16,051 bases of DNA from NCBI GenBank assembly GCA_023419875.1, contig JAEZXM010000434.1, positions 1-16,051 of the forward strand, read 5' to 3'. This DNA comes from Pseudomonadota bacterium (GTDB taxonomy: Bacteria; Myxococcota; Myxococcia; Myxococcales; Anaeromyxobacteraceae). Under the pieces are notes generated by a model. That model was not told the origin of the DNA. It did no database searches and saw nothing but the letters and a program-made list of their open reading frames with translations. The position numbers and the translations under genes were made by a program. Shown here piece by piece: positions 1 to 6,438 of the stretch (the first letter of the stretch is position 1; each line of letters begins with the position of its first letter).

Positions 1-1
1 C

Positions 2-772
2 CCAGAGGTCGCCTACGCGCGCGGGGACGGCACCTCGGAGGCGGTCCTCTCGCTCGCGCTCTTCGACGCCCATGGCAACCCGGCCTCGGGCGCGCCGAGG
101 GTCCAGGCTGGCTCGGGTCCCGGGCCGCGGGTCGCGCCGGCCGAACCCGGGCGATGGGACGTCCGCGTCCGCGGCGAGGCCGTGGACGAGCCCCGGCGCA
201 CGCGGCTCGAGGCGGACGCGGGCGAGGCGAAGGGCGAGGCGGTGCTCTGGCTCGTGCCGCCGCGCTCGCGCCAGCGCGCCTATCTGGCCGGCGCCGGAGC
301 CCTGCTGCCCTCGGGGGGCGACCGCCTTGGTGGACAGTTCCTCCTCGGCGCCGAGCTGCCCGCGCCGGAGCTCGTCTCGCTCCCACCGCAGCTCGCGCTC
401 GCGCTGCGGCTCGAGCTCTTCGTGACCGACCGCGAGCGCCGCGTGCCCGGCGGAACGCGGTCGGGGACGACCGGCGCGATCCTGGCAGGCCCCGTGCTGA
501 AGGGCCTCTTCCCCGGCGGGCGGTGGTTCGCGGTGGGCACGGCCGGGGTGCTCGTCGGCAACGGCGAGCGCGAAGGGGGCGGCTCCGGAACCGGAGTCGC
601 GCCGGCCCTCCGGCTCGGGCTCGGTCTGTCCGTGCCCGTCCGGCGCACGTCGCCCTTCGTGGAGCTGGGGGTGCTCGGCGCGGGCCGGACCCCGGCCGGC
701 GCGTTCACCGCGATCACGTTGACGGTGGGTGTCCGGCACGACTTCGTCCGGGCCGCGCCGCGGAAGGAGTGA
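2..772 (+). CDS. Partial envelope protein, Ig-like segment plus beta-barrel-like carboxyl end (5' end outside window)
   Basis: The frame is open from the first bases of the window to a TGA at 770-772, so only the last 256 residues are visible and the true start lies upstream. Near the left edge, the segment LFDAHGNPASGAP resembles the strand-turn pattern of bacterial Ig-like domains. The last 120 or so residues alternate small, hydrophobic and glycine-rich stretches (AILAGPVLKGLF, WFAVGTAGVLVG, PALRLGLGLSVPV, FVELGVLGAG, AITLTVGVRHDF). This looks like successive outer-membrane beta strands ending in an aromatic residue, followed by a short basic tail. I infer an outer-membrane or surface protein and do not recognise the family. 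The stop is 5 bases before the hybrid kinase start, so the two are probably co-transcribed. An internal ATG at 182 is in frame, but the coding pattern clearly continues upstream of it. Confidence 0.7.
   Translation, partial: PEVAYARGDGTSEAVLSLALFDAHGNPASGAPRVQAGSGPGPRVAPAEPGRWDVRVRGEAVDEPRRTRLEADAGEAKGEAVLWLVPPRSRQRAYLAGAGALLPSGGDRLGGQFLLGAELPAPELVSLPPQLALALRLELFVTDRERRVPGGTRSGTTGAILAGPVLKGLFPGGRWFAVGTAGVLVGNGEREGGGSGTGVAPALRLGLGLSVPVRRTSPFVELGVLGAGRTPAGAFTAITLTVGVRHDFVRAAPRKE
764..769 (+). promoter_or_regulatory. Ribosome binding site of the hybrid kinase
   Basis: AAGGAG lies 8 bases before the ATG at 778, inside the end of the preceding gene. It fixes the kinase start at 778 rather than at the earlier in-frame ATG at 154. 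The protein made from 778 begins exactly at a receiver domain (MATLLIVDDEP). Confidence 0.8.
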
Positions 773-777
773 GCCAC

Positions 778-2691
778 ATGGCGACCTTGCTCATCGTGGA
801 CGACGAACCGGTGATCCTCGACGTGTTCCGCCGGTTCCTCGAGGGCGAGGGCCGGACCCTGCTCCTCGCCGGCTCCGCGCGGGAGGCCCTCGAGCGGGCG
901 GCCGAGGCGGGCGACGTGGACGTGGCCCTCGTGGACAAGAACCTCGGCGACGGATCCGGGCTCGACGTCGCCCGCCGGCTCAAGGCCATGAAGCCGGACG
1001 TCGAGGTGATCCTCGTCACCGGCTACGCCTCCCTGGACTCGGCCATCCAGGCGGTCCAGATCGGCGCCTACGACTACGTCACCAAGCCCGTCTCGGACTA
1101 CGACGCCCTGAACCTCAAGGTCGAGAACGCCGCCGAGAAGGTGCGGATGAAGCGGGCGCAGCGCGAGCTCGTGGCCCGGCTCACCGAGAGCGAAGGGCTC
1201 CACCGCGGGGTGTTCGAGACCTCGTCCGACGCGATCCTGCTCGTGGACGTGGAGACCGGGTTCGTCGAGGACGCCAACCCTGCCGCGGAGCGCCTCTACG
1301 GGCGCGCGCGCGAGGCGCTGCGCCGCGTGCGGCTGGCCGAGCTGGTCGATCCCGAGTCGGATCCCGCACCGCCCGCGGCCGGAGCGCGCGCCGAGCCCTC
1401 GCGGCACCGGCGCGTCGACGCGAGCACCTTCCCGGTCGAGGTCACCGCGGGCGAGCTGCGCCTCGGCGACCGGGCCCTGCGCGTGCTCTCGGTCCGCGAC
1501 GTCTCCGAGCGCGAGGCGGCGGAGCAGGAGCGCCGCGCGCTCGAGCAGTCCCTCCGGCAGGCCCAGAAGATGGAGGCGGTGGGGCGGCTCGCCGGCGGCG
1601 TGGCCCACGACTTCTCGAACGTGCTCGCGGTGGTGCTCGGCTACTCGGAGCTCATGATGCGCGACCTCGAGACGGGCGACGTCCGGCTCCGGGAATGCGC
1701 CGAGGGGATCATCGAGGCGGCCAACCGGGCCGTCGGCGTGACCCGGCAGCTCCTCACCCTCTCCCGCAAGAAGCTCCTCCGCCCCGAGGTCCTCTCGCTC
1801 GACAAGGTGGTCCAGGACCTGGGCAAGCTCCTCGGGCGCGCCATCGGGGAGCGGATCGAGATCACCACCTCGCTCGAGCCCGGGCTCTGGCCGGTGCTCG
1901 CCGACGCCGACCAGCTCGCCCAGGTGCTGCTCAACCTCGCGGTCAACGCGCGCGACGCCATGCCGGAGGGCGGGGCGCTCGAGATCGCCACCGCGAACGT
2001 GACCCTCGCCACCCCGGCGCGCGACCTCGACCTTCCGGCAGGCCGGTACGTGACGCTCGCGGTGAAGGACCGGGGCTGCGGGATGAGCGAGGAGGTCCGG
2101 GCCCGGATCTTCGAGCCCTTCTTCACCACCAAGGAGTCGGGCACCGGTCTCGGGCTCGCCACCGTATACGGGATCGTGCGGCAGGCGGGCGGGTCGATCC
2201 GCGTGGACACCTGCCTCGGCCAGGGCACGACCTTCACCGTCTACTTCCCCGCCGCCGAGGACGCGGTCCGCCGGGTGGTCCTGCCGATCTCGGCCGCGGC
2301 GCCGCGCGGGCTGGGCGAGACGGTGATCGTGGCGGAGGACGAGGACGGACTGCGCGTGCTGCTCGGGAGGATGCTCGCCGGGAGCGGCTACCAGGTGGTC
2401 TCTGCCCGGAACGGCGCCGAGGCGCTCGAGGCGGCGCGCTCCCGCCGGAAGGTCGACCTCCTGCTCGCCGATCTCGTCATGCCCCGGATGAACGGCGCGG
2501 AGCTGGCGGAGGCGCTCTCCCGGATCCAGCCGGGCGTGAAGGTCCTCTTCATGACCGGCCACACCGAGGATGGGCAGGTGCAGGAGCGGCTCGTGGAAGG
2601 AGACGTCGAGCTCATCCACAAGCCGTTCACGGGCGAGACCCTGCTCGGCCACCTCCGGCGGCTGCTCGGGCCGCCGCGGGCGAATGCCTGA
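778..2691 (+). CDS. Soluble hybrid histidine kinase, REC-PAS-HisKA-HATPase-REC
   Basis: A 637-residue cytoplasmic sensor kinase with no signal peptide or membrane segment. Residues 3-120 form a receiver domain, with acidic residues D8/D9, phosphoacceptor D53 (VDKNLGDGSG), T81 and K103. A PAS domain follows at about 135-245. The HisKA domain carries phospho-acceptor H277 (GGVAHDFSNVL), with Ser where many relatives have Asn (HDFNN). The ATPase domain (about 375-500) has N-box NLAVNARDA, G1 DRGCGM, F-box FEPFFTTK and G2 GTGLGLA. A second receiver domain at about 515-632 has D565 (LLADLVMP) and the HKPF lysine. All catalytic residues look intact. The carboxyl receiver probably takes phosphate from H277; the amino-terminal one would let another kinase control this one. 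It follows the partial envelope gene by 5 bases, likely as one operon. The signal is unknown. Confidence 0.93.
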   Translation: MATLLIVDDEPVILDVFRRFLEGEGRTLLLAGSAREALERAAEAGDVDVALVDKNLGDGSGLDVARRLKAMKPDVEVILVTGYASLDSAIQAVQIGAYDYVTKPVSDYDALNLKVENAAEKVRMKRAQRELVARLTESEGLHRGVFETSSDAILLVDVETGFVEDANPAAERLYGRAREALRRVRLAELVDPESDPAPPAAGARAEPSRHRRVDASTFPVEVTAGELRLGDRALRVLSVRDVSEREAAEQERRALEQSLRQAQKMEAVGRLAGGVAHDFSNVLAVVLGYSELMMRDLETGDVRLRECAEGIIEAANRAVGVTRQLLTLSRKKLLRPEVLSLDKVVQDLGKLLGRAIGERIEITTSLEPGLWPVLADADQLAQVLLNLAVNARDAMPEGGALEIATANVTLATPARDLDLPAGRYVTLAVKDRGCGMSEEVRARIFEPFFTTKESGTGLGLATVYGIVRQAGGSIRVDTCLGQGTTFTVYFPAAEDAVRRVVLPISAAAPRGLGETVIVAEDEDGLRVLLGRMLAGSGYQVVSARNGAEALEAARSRRKVDLLLADLVMPRMNGAELAEALSRIQPGVKVLFMTGHTEDGQVQERLVEGDVELIHKPFTGETLLGHLRRLLGPPRANA

Positions 2692-2700
2692 GATCTGCGA

Positions 2701-3681
2701 CTAGTGCGGCCGGCTGGGCCCCTTGCCCGCAGACCCGTCGGGTGCCGGGGCGGGCTGCGCCGGCTGGGCCGCGCCGGGCTGGCCCGTGCTCGTCACGACC
2801 CCGGGAACCTCCATCGGGACGACCCCCACCGAGCCTTGAAGGCGCCGTGCGCGCCGCATGTACTTCGCGGGGACGGCCGAACCGGTGGTGAAGTGGACCT
2901 CGCCCGCGTCGTCTTCCCACCGGTAGATATCCCCGTCGACGAGCGCTTCGGGCGCCGCGGAGGTTCGCGGCGGCGCGGGCGCCTCCTGCGCAGGGGCGGG
3001 CTGCGGCTCCGGGGCCACGGCGACCTCCGCCGGCCGGTGTATGGGCGACAGCGCCGGCGGAGTGGGTGGGAGGGCGCCCTCGAAGCCCAACGTGATCGTC
3101 CGGCCGTCGGCGAGGTCGATGGACACCTGCGTGCCGGCGGCGACGGCGCGAGCGGAGCCGCGGACCTGCTCGAGCGTCTCGCCGCGGACCCACGAGAAGA
3201 ACCGGCGCATGTCGCTCGCCCGGTCGGCGGCCAGGATCTCGGAGCCCTTGTAGTGGCGCTCGACCTTGCCCTTCACCCAGAACTGGGCGAGCGAGATGTC
3301 GCTCCAGTCGGGCGACTGGACCCCCGCGGCGGGGAACAGGTTGAGGATGAGCAGCTTCTCGCCGCCCGCGGAGACGAAGACGAGGTCCGAGGGCGCGGGG
3401 ATGCAGGCGGTACCCCTCCAGAGGATCTTGTCGTCCTGCGTCGAGCGCGCGTGGACGCGACACGCGGGCGTGCCGCCCACGGCCGAGACCAGCTCCTGCA
3501 CGATCTCGACCTTCCCGTCCGCCGAGAGATGCTTCCACTCGGAGGAGATGGCGCTCGACCCCGCCGAGCCCGCGTCCTTCGTGCAGGCCGTGGCCGAGAC
3601 CGCGATCGCCAGCGCGAGTGCCGTCGTCAATCGGATGTCGCGGATGGTGGGGATGGTGGGGATGGTGGGGCACGTGCTCAT
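2701..3681 (-). CDS. Proline-rich lipoprotein with DUF4124-like carboxyl segment
   Basis: A 326-residue protein. A hydrophobic stretch (LTTALALAIAVSATAC) ends at Cys33, giving a probable lipoprotein signal, although the -3 residue is Ala rather than the favoured Leu. The n-region is unusual: it consists of a TIP repeat encoded by three tandem 9-base units. The central region (about 45-195) is a globular domain I do not recognise. Then comes an Ala/Pro-rich linker, a segment at about 248-272 (DGDIYRWEDDAGEVHFTT) that matches the DUF4124 pattern (Y-x-W-x-D-x-x-G-x-V-H-[FY]), and a Pro/Ala/Gly tail. The ATG at 3681 lacks a strong ribosome site. A TTG at codon 18 is an alternative start but would leave no basic n-region. 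The Smr gene lies 49 bases upstream on the same strand, so the two are probably one transcript. The gene ends 9 bases from the hybrid kinase stop, tail to tail. Function unknown. Confidence 0.8.
   Translation of the reverse strand: MSTCPTIPTIPTIRDIRLTTALALAIAVSATACTKDAGSAGSSAISSEWKHLSADGKVEIVQELVSAVGGTPACRVHARSTQDDKILWRGTACIPAPSDLVFVSAGGEKLLILNLFPAAGVQSPDWSDISLAQFWVKGKVERHYKGSEILAADRASDMRRFFSWVRGETLEQVRGSARAVAAGTQVSIDLADGRTITLGFEGALPPTPPALSPIHRPAEVAVAPEPQPAPAQEAPAPPRTSAAPEALVDGDIYRWEDDAGEVHFTTGSAVPAKYMRRARRLQGSVGVVPMEVPGVVTSTGQPGAAQPAQPAPAPDGSAGKGPSRPH
3643..3669 (+). repeat. Three tandem 9-base units (gatggtggg)
   Basis: Three identical units at 3643-3651, 3652-3660 and 3661-3669 lie within the first 15 codons of the lipoprotein gene, which reads on the other strand. 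They encode repeated Thr-Ile-Pro before the hydrophobic signal. Because 9 is a multiple of 3, changes in copy number would alter n-region length without shifting the frame. Confidence 0.9.
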
Positions 3682-3730
3682 GCGTCGAACCCTAGCAAAT
3701 CCAGGGGTGGGGAGCGAGGAAGCGGGGGTC

Positions 3731-4060
3731 TTACATGGCCTTCAGCGCGACCAGCGTCGCCCCCCACCCTCCCCCGTCCTCGCCTGCGAGACGGAAGGAA
3801 GCGACCCGCGGGTCGCGCCGGAGGAGCGCGTGCACGCGGTCGCGGAGCGCGCCGGTGCCCTTGCCGTGCACGATTCGGAGCTCTGAGAGCCCGGCCGCCG
3901 CGCAGGCGCCGATCCACTCGGGCACGAGCGAGCCCACGTCGCCGGGCGCGAATGCATGGAGGTCGAGGGTGCCGTCGATGGGGAGGTCCACGACGTCCTC
4001 GGGTCCGAGCTCGCCCGCTTCCCCCTCGGGCGTCGCGCCGGGTTCGTTCGACCTGCTCAT
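3731..4060 (-). CDS. Stand-alone Smr (small MutS-related) domain protein
   Basis: A 109-residue protein. The family signatures are present: LDLH at residues 32-35, HGKGTG at 65-70 followed by LRDRVHALL, and a final glycine-rich GGWGATLVAL strand. Smr domains are nucleases or nucleic-acid-binding modules found at the end of MutS2 or alone, with reported roles in RNA or DNA cleavage. This is the stand-alone form with a short acidic amino-terminal leader of about 25 residues. The ATG at 4060 was chosen because upstream codons in the same frame have no Smr-like content; no strong ribosome site precedes it. It is transcribed away from the PAS kinase at 4142, leaving an 81-base divergent spacer, and probably together with the downstream lipoprotein. 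The substrate cannot be told from the sequence. Confidence 0.88.
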   Translation of the reverse strand: MSRSNEPGATPEGEAGELGPEDVVDLPIDGTLDLHAFAPGDVGSLVPEWIGACAAAGLSELRIVHGKGTGALRDRVHALLRRDPRVASFRLAGEDGGGWGATLVALKAM

Positions 4061-4141
4061 GGCGGGGAAATCTAACCCGGGCCCCGCCCCCCAGCACCAC
4101 CGCGCCAAGGGTCTGCTAGCATCGCGCTGTCGGGGTACGAA

Positions 4142-5302
4142 ATGGCGAACGCGGGCGATCGCCCTGCCTCGGAGCGCGCGGTGCCGGCGGGTGCGCGCGC
4201 CGAGGATCGGCGCCCGGACTCGGGCGTCGCGCCGGAGCCTCACCGGGACGAGCTCGCGCAGCTCGAGACCGTCATGCAGGCGATCCCGGACGGGGTGATG
4301 GTGTTCGACGCCCAGGGCGGCGTCCTCCGCATGAACCCGGCCGCGGAGGAGATCTGGCGCCGGGCCGGCATCGAGGTCGGCCTCGGCCCGCCGCGTCCGG
4401 AGGTCCTGGAGCGCTTCCAGCTCCGAGGGGAGGACGGGAAGCCGCTGCCGCAGGACCGCTGGCCGGTTCCCCGCGCGCTCCAGGGCGAGACGATCCACGG
4501 CATGCACGTCACATTCACGCCCTGTGGGGCCCGGCCGCTCTGGATGCTGGCGAGCGCCGCCCCGATCCGCGACCGGGAGGGAGCGGTCACGGGGGCGGTG
4601 CTGACGTTCTCCGACGAGACCACGGTGCGCGAGCTCGCCGACGCGCGCGACGACCTCGTGCGCATGGTGAGCCACGACCTGCGCGCGCCCCTCTCGGCGA
4701 TCTACGGGCAGGCGCACCTCATCCGCCGGAACGCCGGCGCGCCCGACAAGATCGAGGCCCGCGCCGCCGCGATCGAGCGGAGCTGCGAACGGATGAGCGG
4801 CATGATCCAGGATCTGGTGGAGGTGACCCTGCTCGAAGCGGGGCAGCTCCCGCTCGCGCGCGCGCGGGTGGACCTGGCGGTCCTCCTCCCGGACATCGTG
4901 GACGGCATGCGCGGCGGCCTCGACGTGGACCGGGTCCGCCTCGAGGTGCAGACGCCCTGCTGGGCGAGCCTCGACCCCGCGCGGCTCGAGCGGATCGTGG
5001 TGAACCTGGTCTCGAACGCGCTCAAGTACTCCTCGGCCGACGTGCAGGTCCTCCTCGCCGCCGCCGCCGACTCCGTCGTGCTCACGGTCGTCGACCGGGG
5101 CGTCGGCATCTCGCCGGAGGACCGGGCGCGCATCTTCGAGCGGTACTTTCGCGCGCGCAGCGAGCGGCAACCGGAGGGGCTCGGGCTCGGCCTCTACATC
5201 ACGCGGCTCCTGGTCGAAGCGCAGGGCGGGACGATCGAGGTCGAGAGCCTGCTCGGGCAGGGGAGCACGTTCCGCGTGCGATTCCCCGGTGCGTCGGCGT
5301 GA
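4142..5302 (+). CDS. PAS-domain sensor histidine kinase
   Basis: A 386-residue soluble kinase without membrane segments. After a disordered 35-residue leader comes a PAS domain at about 40-155 (VMQAIPDGVMVFDAQGGVLRMN). The HisKA domain holds phospho-acceptor H178 (LVRMVSHDLRAPLSAI). The ATPase domain at about 265-383 has N-box NLVSNALKYS, G1 DRGVGIS, F-box IFERYFRA and G2 GLGLGLYI. All key residues are present. It has no receiver domain and no adjacent classical response regulator, so its partner may be a receiver elsewhere, possibly the REC of the PilZ protein or the free receiver of the hybrid kinase in this window (inference). The start at ATG 4142 has only a weak GGGG-type ribosome site at 4133-4136. 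The CheB-like gene follows on the same strand and could be co-transcribed. Confidence 0.92.
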   Translation: MANAGDRPASERAVPAGARAEDRRPDSGVAPEPHRDELAQLETVMQAIPDGVMVFDAQGGVLRMNPAAEEIWRRAGIEVGLGPPRPEVLERFQLRGEDGKPLPQDRWPVPRALQGETIHGMHVTFTPCGARPLWMLASAAPIRDREGAVTGAVLTFSDETTVRELADARDDLVRMVSHDLRAPLSAIYGQAHLIRRNAGAPDKIEARAAAIERSCERMSGMIQDLVEVTLLEAGQLPLARARVDLAVLLPDIVDGMRGGLDVDRVRLEVQTPCWASLDPARLERIVVNLVSNALKYSSADVQVLLAAAADSVVLTVVDRGVGISPEDRARIFERYFRARSERQPEGLGLGLYITRLLVEAQGGTIEVESLLGQGSTFRVRFPGASA

Positions 5303-5406
5303 CCGGCGGGCCTCGTCGCCCCGCGGGTAAAGAGCACGCCAACCCCCCCAAGGAACAGCTGCGCGGCGGGCAGGCGATCCGCAGCGGGTCTCCCGATGTT
5401 CGCCAC

Positions 5407-6390
5407 ATGGGGAACCGCGACATCGTGGTGATCGGCGCGTCCACGGGGGGCGTCGAGCTGCTCCTCGACCTGGTGAGCGACCTCCCGGGCTCATTCCCGG
5501 GAGCGGTGTTCGTCGTGATCCACACCGCGCCCGGGTTCCTGTCCTCGCTCCCCGCGCTCCTGAGCCAGCGCGGCCCGCTCCCCGCGATCCACCCGCAGCA
5601 CGGGGACCAGATCGAGCCCGGCCGTATCTACGTCGCCCCGCCCGACAACCACCTGCTCGTCCGGTCGGGGTTCGTCGAGGTGGTCCGCGGCCCCAAGGAG
5701 AACGGACACCGGCCGGCGGTGGACCCGCTCTTCCGCTCGGCATCCTGGTCGTACGGCCCGCGGGTGGTGGGCGTGGTGATGTCCGGCCACCTCGATTGCG
5801 GGACGGGAGGGCTCATGTCGGTGAAGGCGCGCGGCGGCATCGCCGTGGCCCAGGACCCCAGGTCCGCGGTCGCGCCCGACATGCCGCGGAGCGCGATCCG
5901 CAGTGTGCGGGTGGATCACGTGGTCGAGCCGGCGGAGCTGCCGGGCCTCCTCCTGCGGCTCACCGCCCAGCCGGCCCAGGGCGTGCCGGCGCCCGTCGGC
6001 GGGCTCGACGTGCTGGAGGGGACGAAGCCCGGCGCGCCGGCCGAGCTCGTGTGCCCGACCTGCAACGGCGTGCTCACCGAGGTGACCGTGGGGGAGTTCC
6101 GGCAGTTCCGCTGCCACGTCGGGCACGCGTTCTCGCTCGATAGCCTCATCGGGGAGCAGACCGAGGAGGTCGAGCGGGCGCTCTGGGCGGCGGTCCGATC
6201 GCTGGAGGAGGGATCGGCGCTGGCCCGGCGCCTCTCCTTCGTGCAGCCCGGCGACGCGTTGCGGGAACGGTTCGCCGACCGCGAGACGTCCTTGCGGCAC
6301 CAGGCCGAGATCATCCGCCGCATCCTGCTCCGCGGCAGCCCGCGCGTCGAGGGAGAGGAGACCGACCGGGCGGCGGCGCAGGACCAATGA
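5407..6390 (+). CDS. Stand-alone CheB-type methylesterase domain with zinc-ribbon-like tail; catalytic Asp position is Cys
   Basis: A 327-residue protein that starts directly at a CheB esterase domain, with no receiver domain. The nucleophile motif is GASTGG (S12) and the histidine is H39 (VVIHTAPG). The third motif reads SGHLDCGTGGL. Aligned with GMGxDG of classical CheB or LDDGTAGL of stand-alone relatives, the catalytic Asp position is Cys131, with Asp130 one residue before it. PAVDPLFRSA and DMPRSAI are also typical of the fold. The tail has C216-P-T-C219 and C236-H-V-G-H240, a probable metal-binding ribbon, then helices. CheB removes methyl groups from chemoreceptor glutamates; no receptor is seen here. 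ATG 5407 begins exactly at the domain. An in-frame GTG at 5299 overlaps the kinase stop (GTGA) and would add 36 residues, so coupled translation from there is possible. Neither start has a clear ribosome site. Confidence 0.88.
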   Translation: MGNRDIVVIGASTGGVELLLDLVSDLPGSFPGAVFVVIHTAPGFLSSLPALLSQRGPLPAIHPQHGDQIEPGRIYVAPPDNHLLVRSGFVEVVRGPKENGHRPAVDPLFRSASWSYGPRVVGVVMSGHLDCGTGGLMSVKARGGIAVAQDPRSAVAPDMPRSAIRSVRVDHVVEPAELPGLLLRLTAQPAQGVPAPVGGLDVLEGTKPGAPAELVCPTCNGVLTEVTVGEFRQFRCHVGHAFSLDSLIGEQTEEVERALWAAVRSLEEGSALARRLSFVQPGDALRERFADRETSLRHQAEIIRRILLRGSPRVEGEETDRAAAQDQ

Positions 6391-6421
6391 GCCGCGGCAC
6401 GGGTCGGCGGACTCGATCAGG

Positions 6422-6438
6422 GACGGCGAGCGGCCGTC
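6422..6438. terminator. Possible bidirectional hairpin between convergent genes
   Basis: GACGGC, a 5-base loop (GAGCG), then GCCGTC form a perfect 6-bp stem. It lies in the 47-base gap between the convergent CheB-like and PAS-kinase-REC genes and touches the last base of the minus-strand stop. There is no T-run on either side, so it is not a classical intrinsic terminator. Position and symmetry are the only support. Confidence 0.3.

Noticed and set aside
280..2652. 790-residue minus-strand frame opposite the hybrid kinase
   Set aside because: It is His/Arg/Glu/Gly-rich with no motifs, and the plus-strand frame has complete kinase and receiver motifs.
2704..4119. 471-residue plus-strand frame across the lipoprotein and Smr genes
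   Set aside because: Low-complexity Arg/Gly composition; the minus strand carries a lipoprotein signal and Smr motifs.
4061..4141. TAGCAT (4117-4122) as a -10 box for the PAS kinase
   Set aside because: No -35-like hexamer at 16-18 bases upstream, so it cannot be supported.
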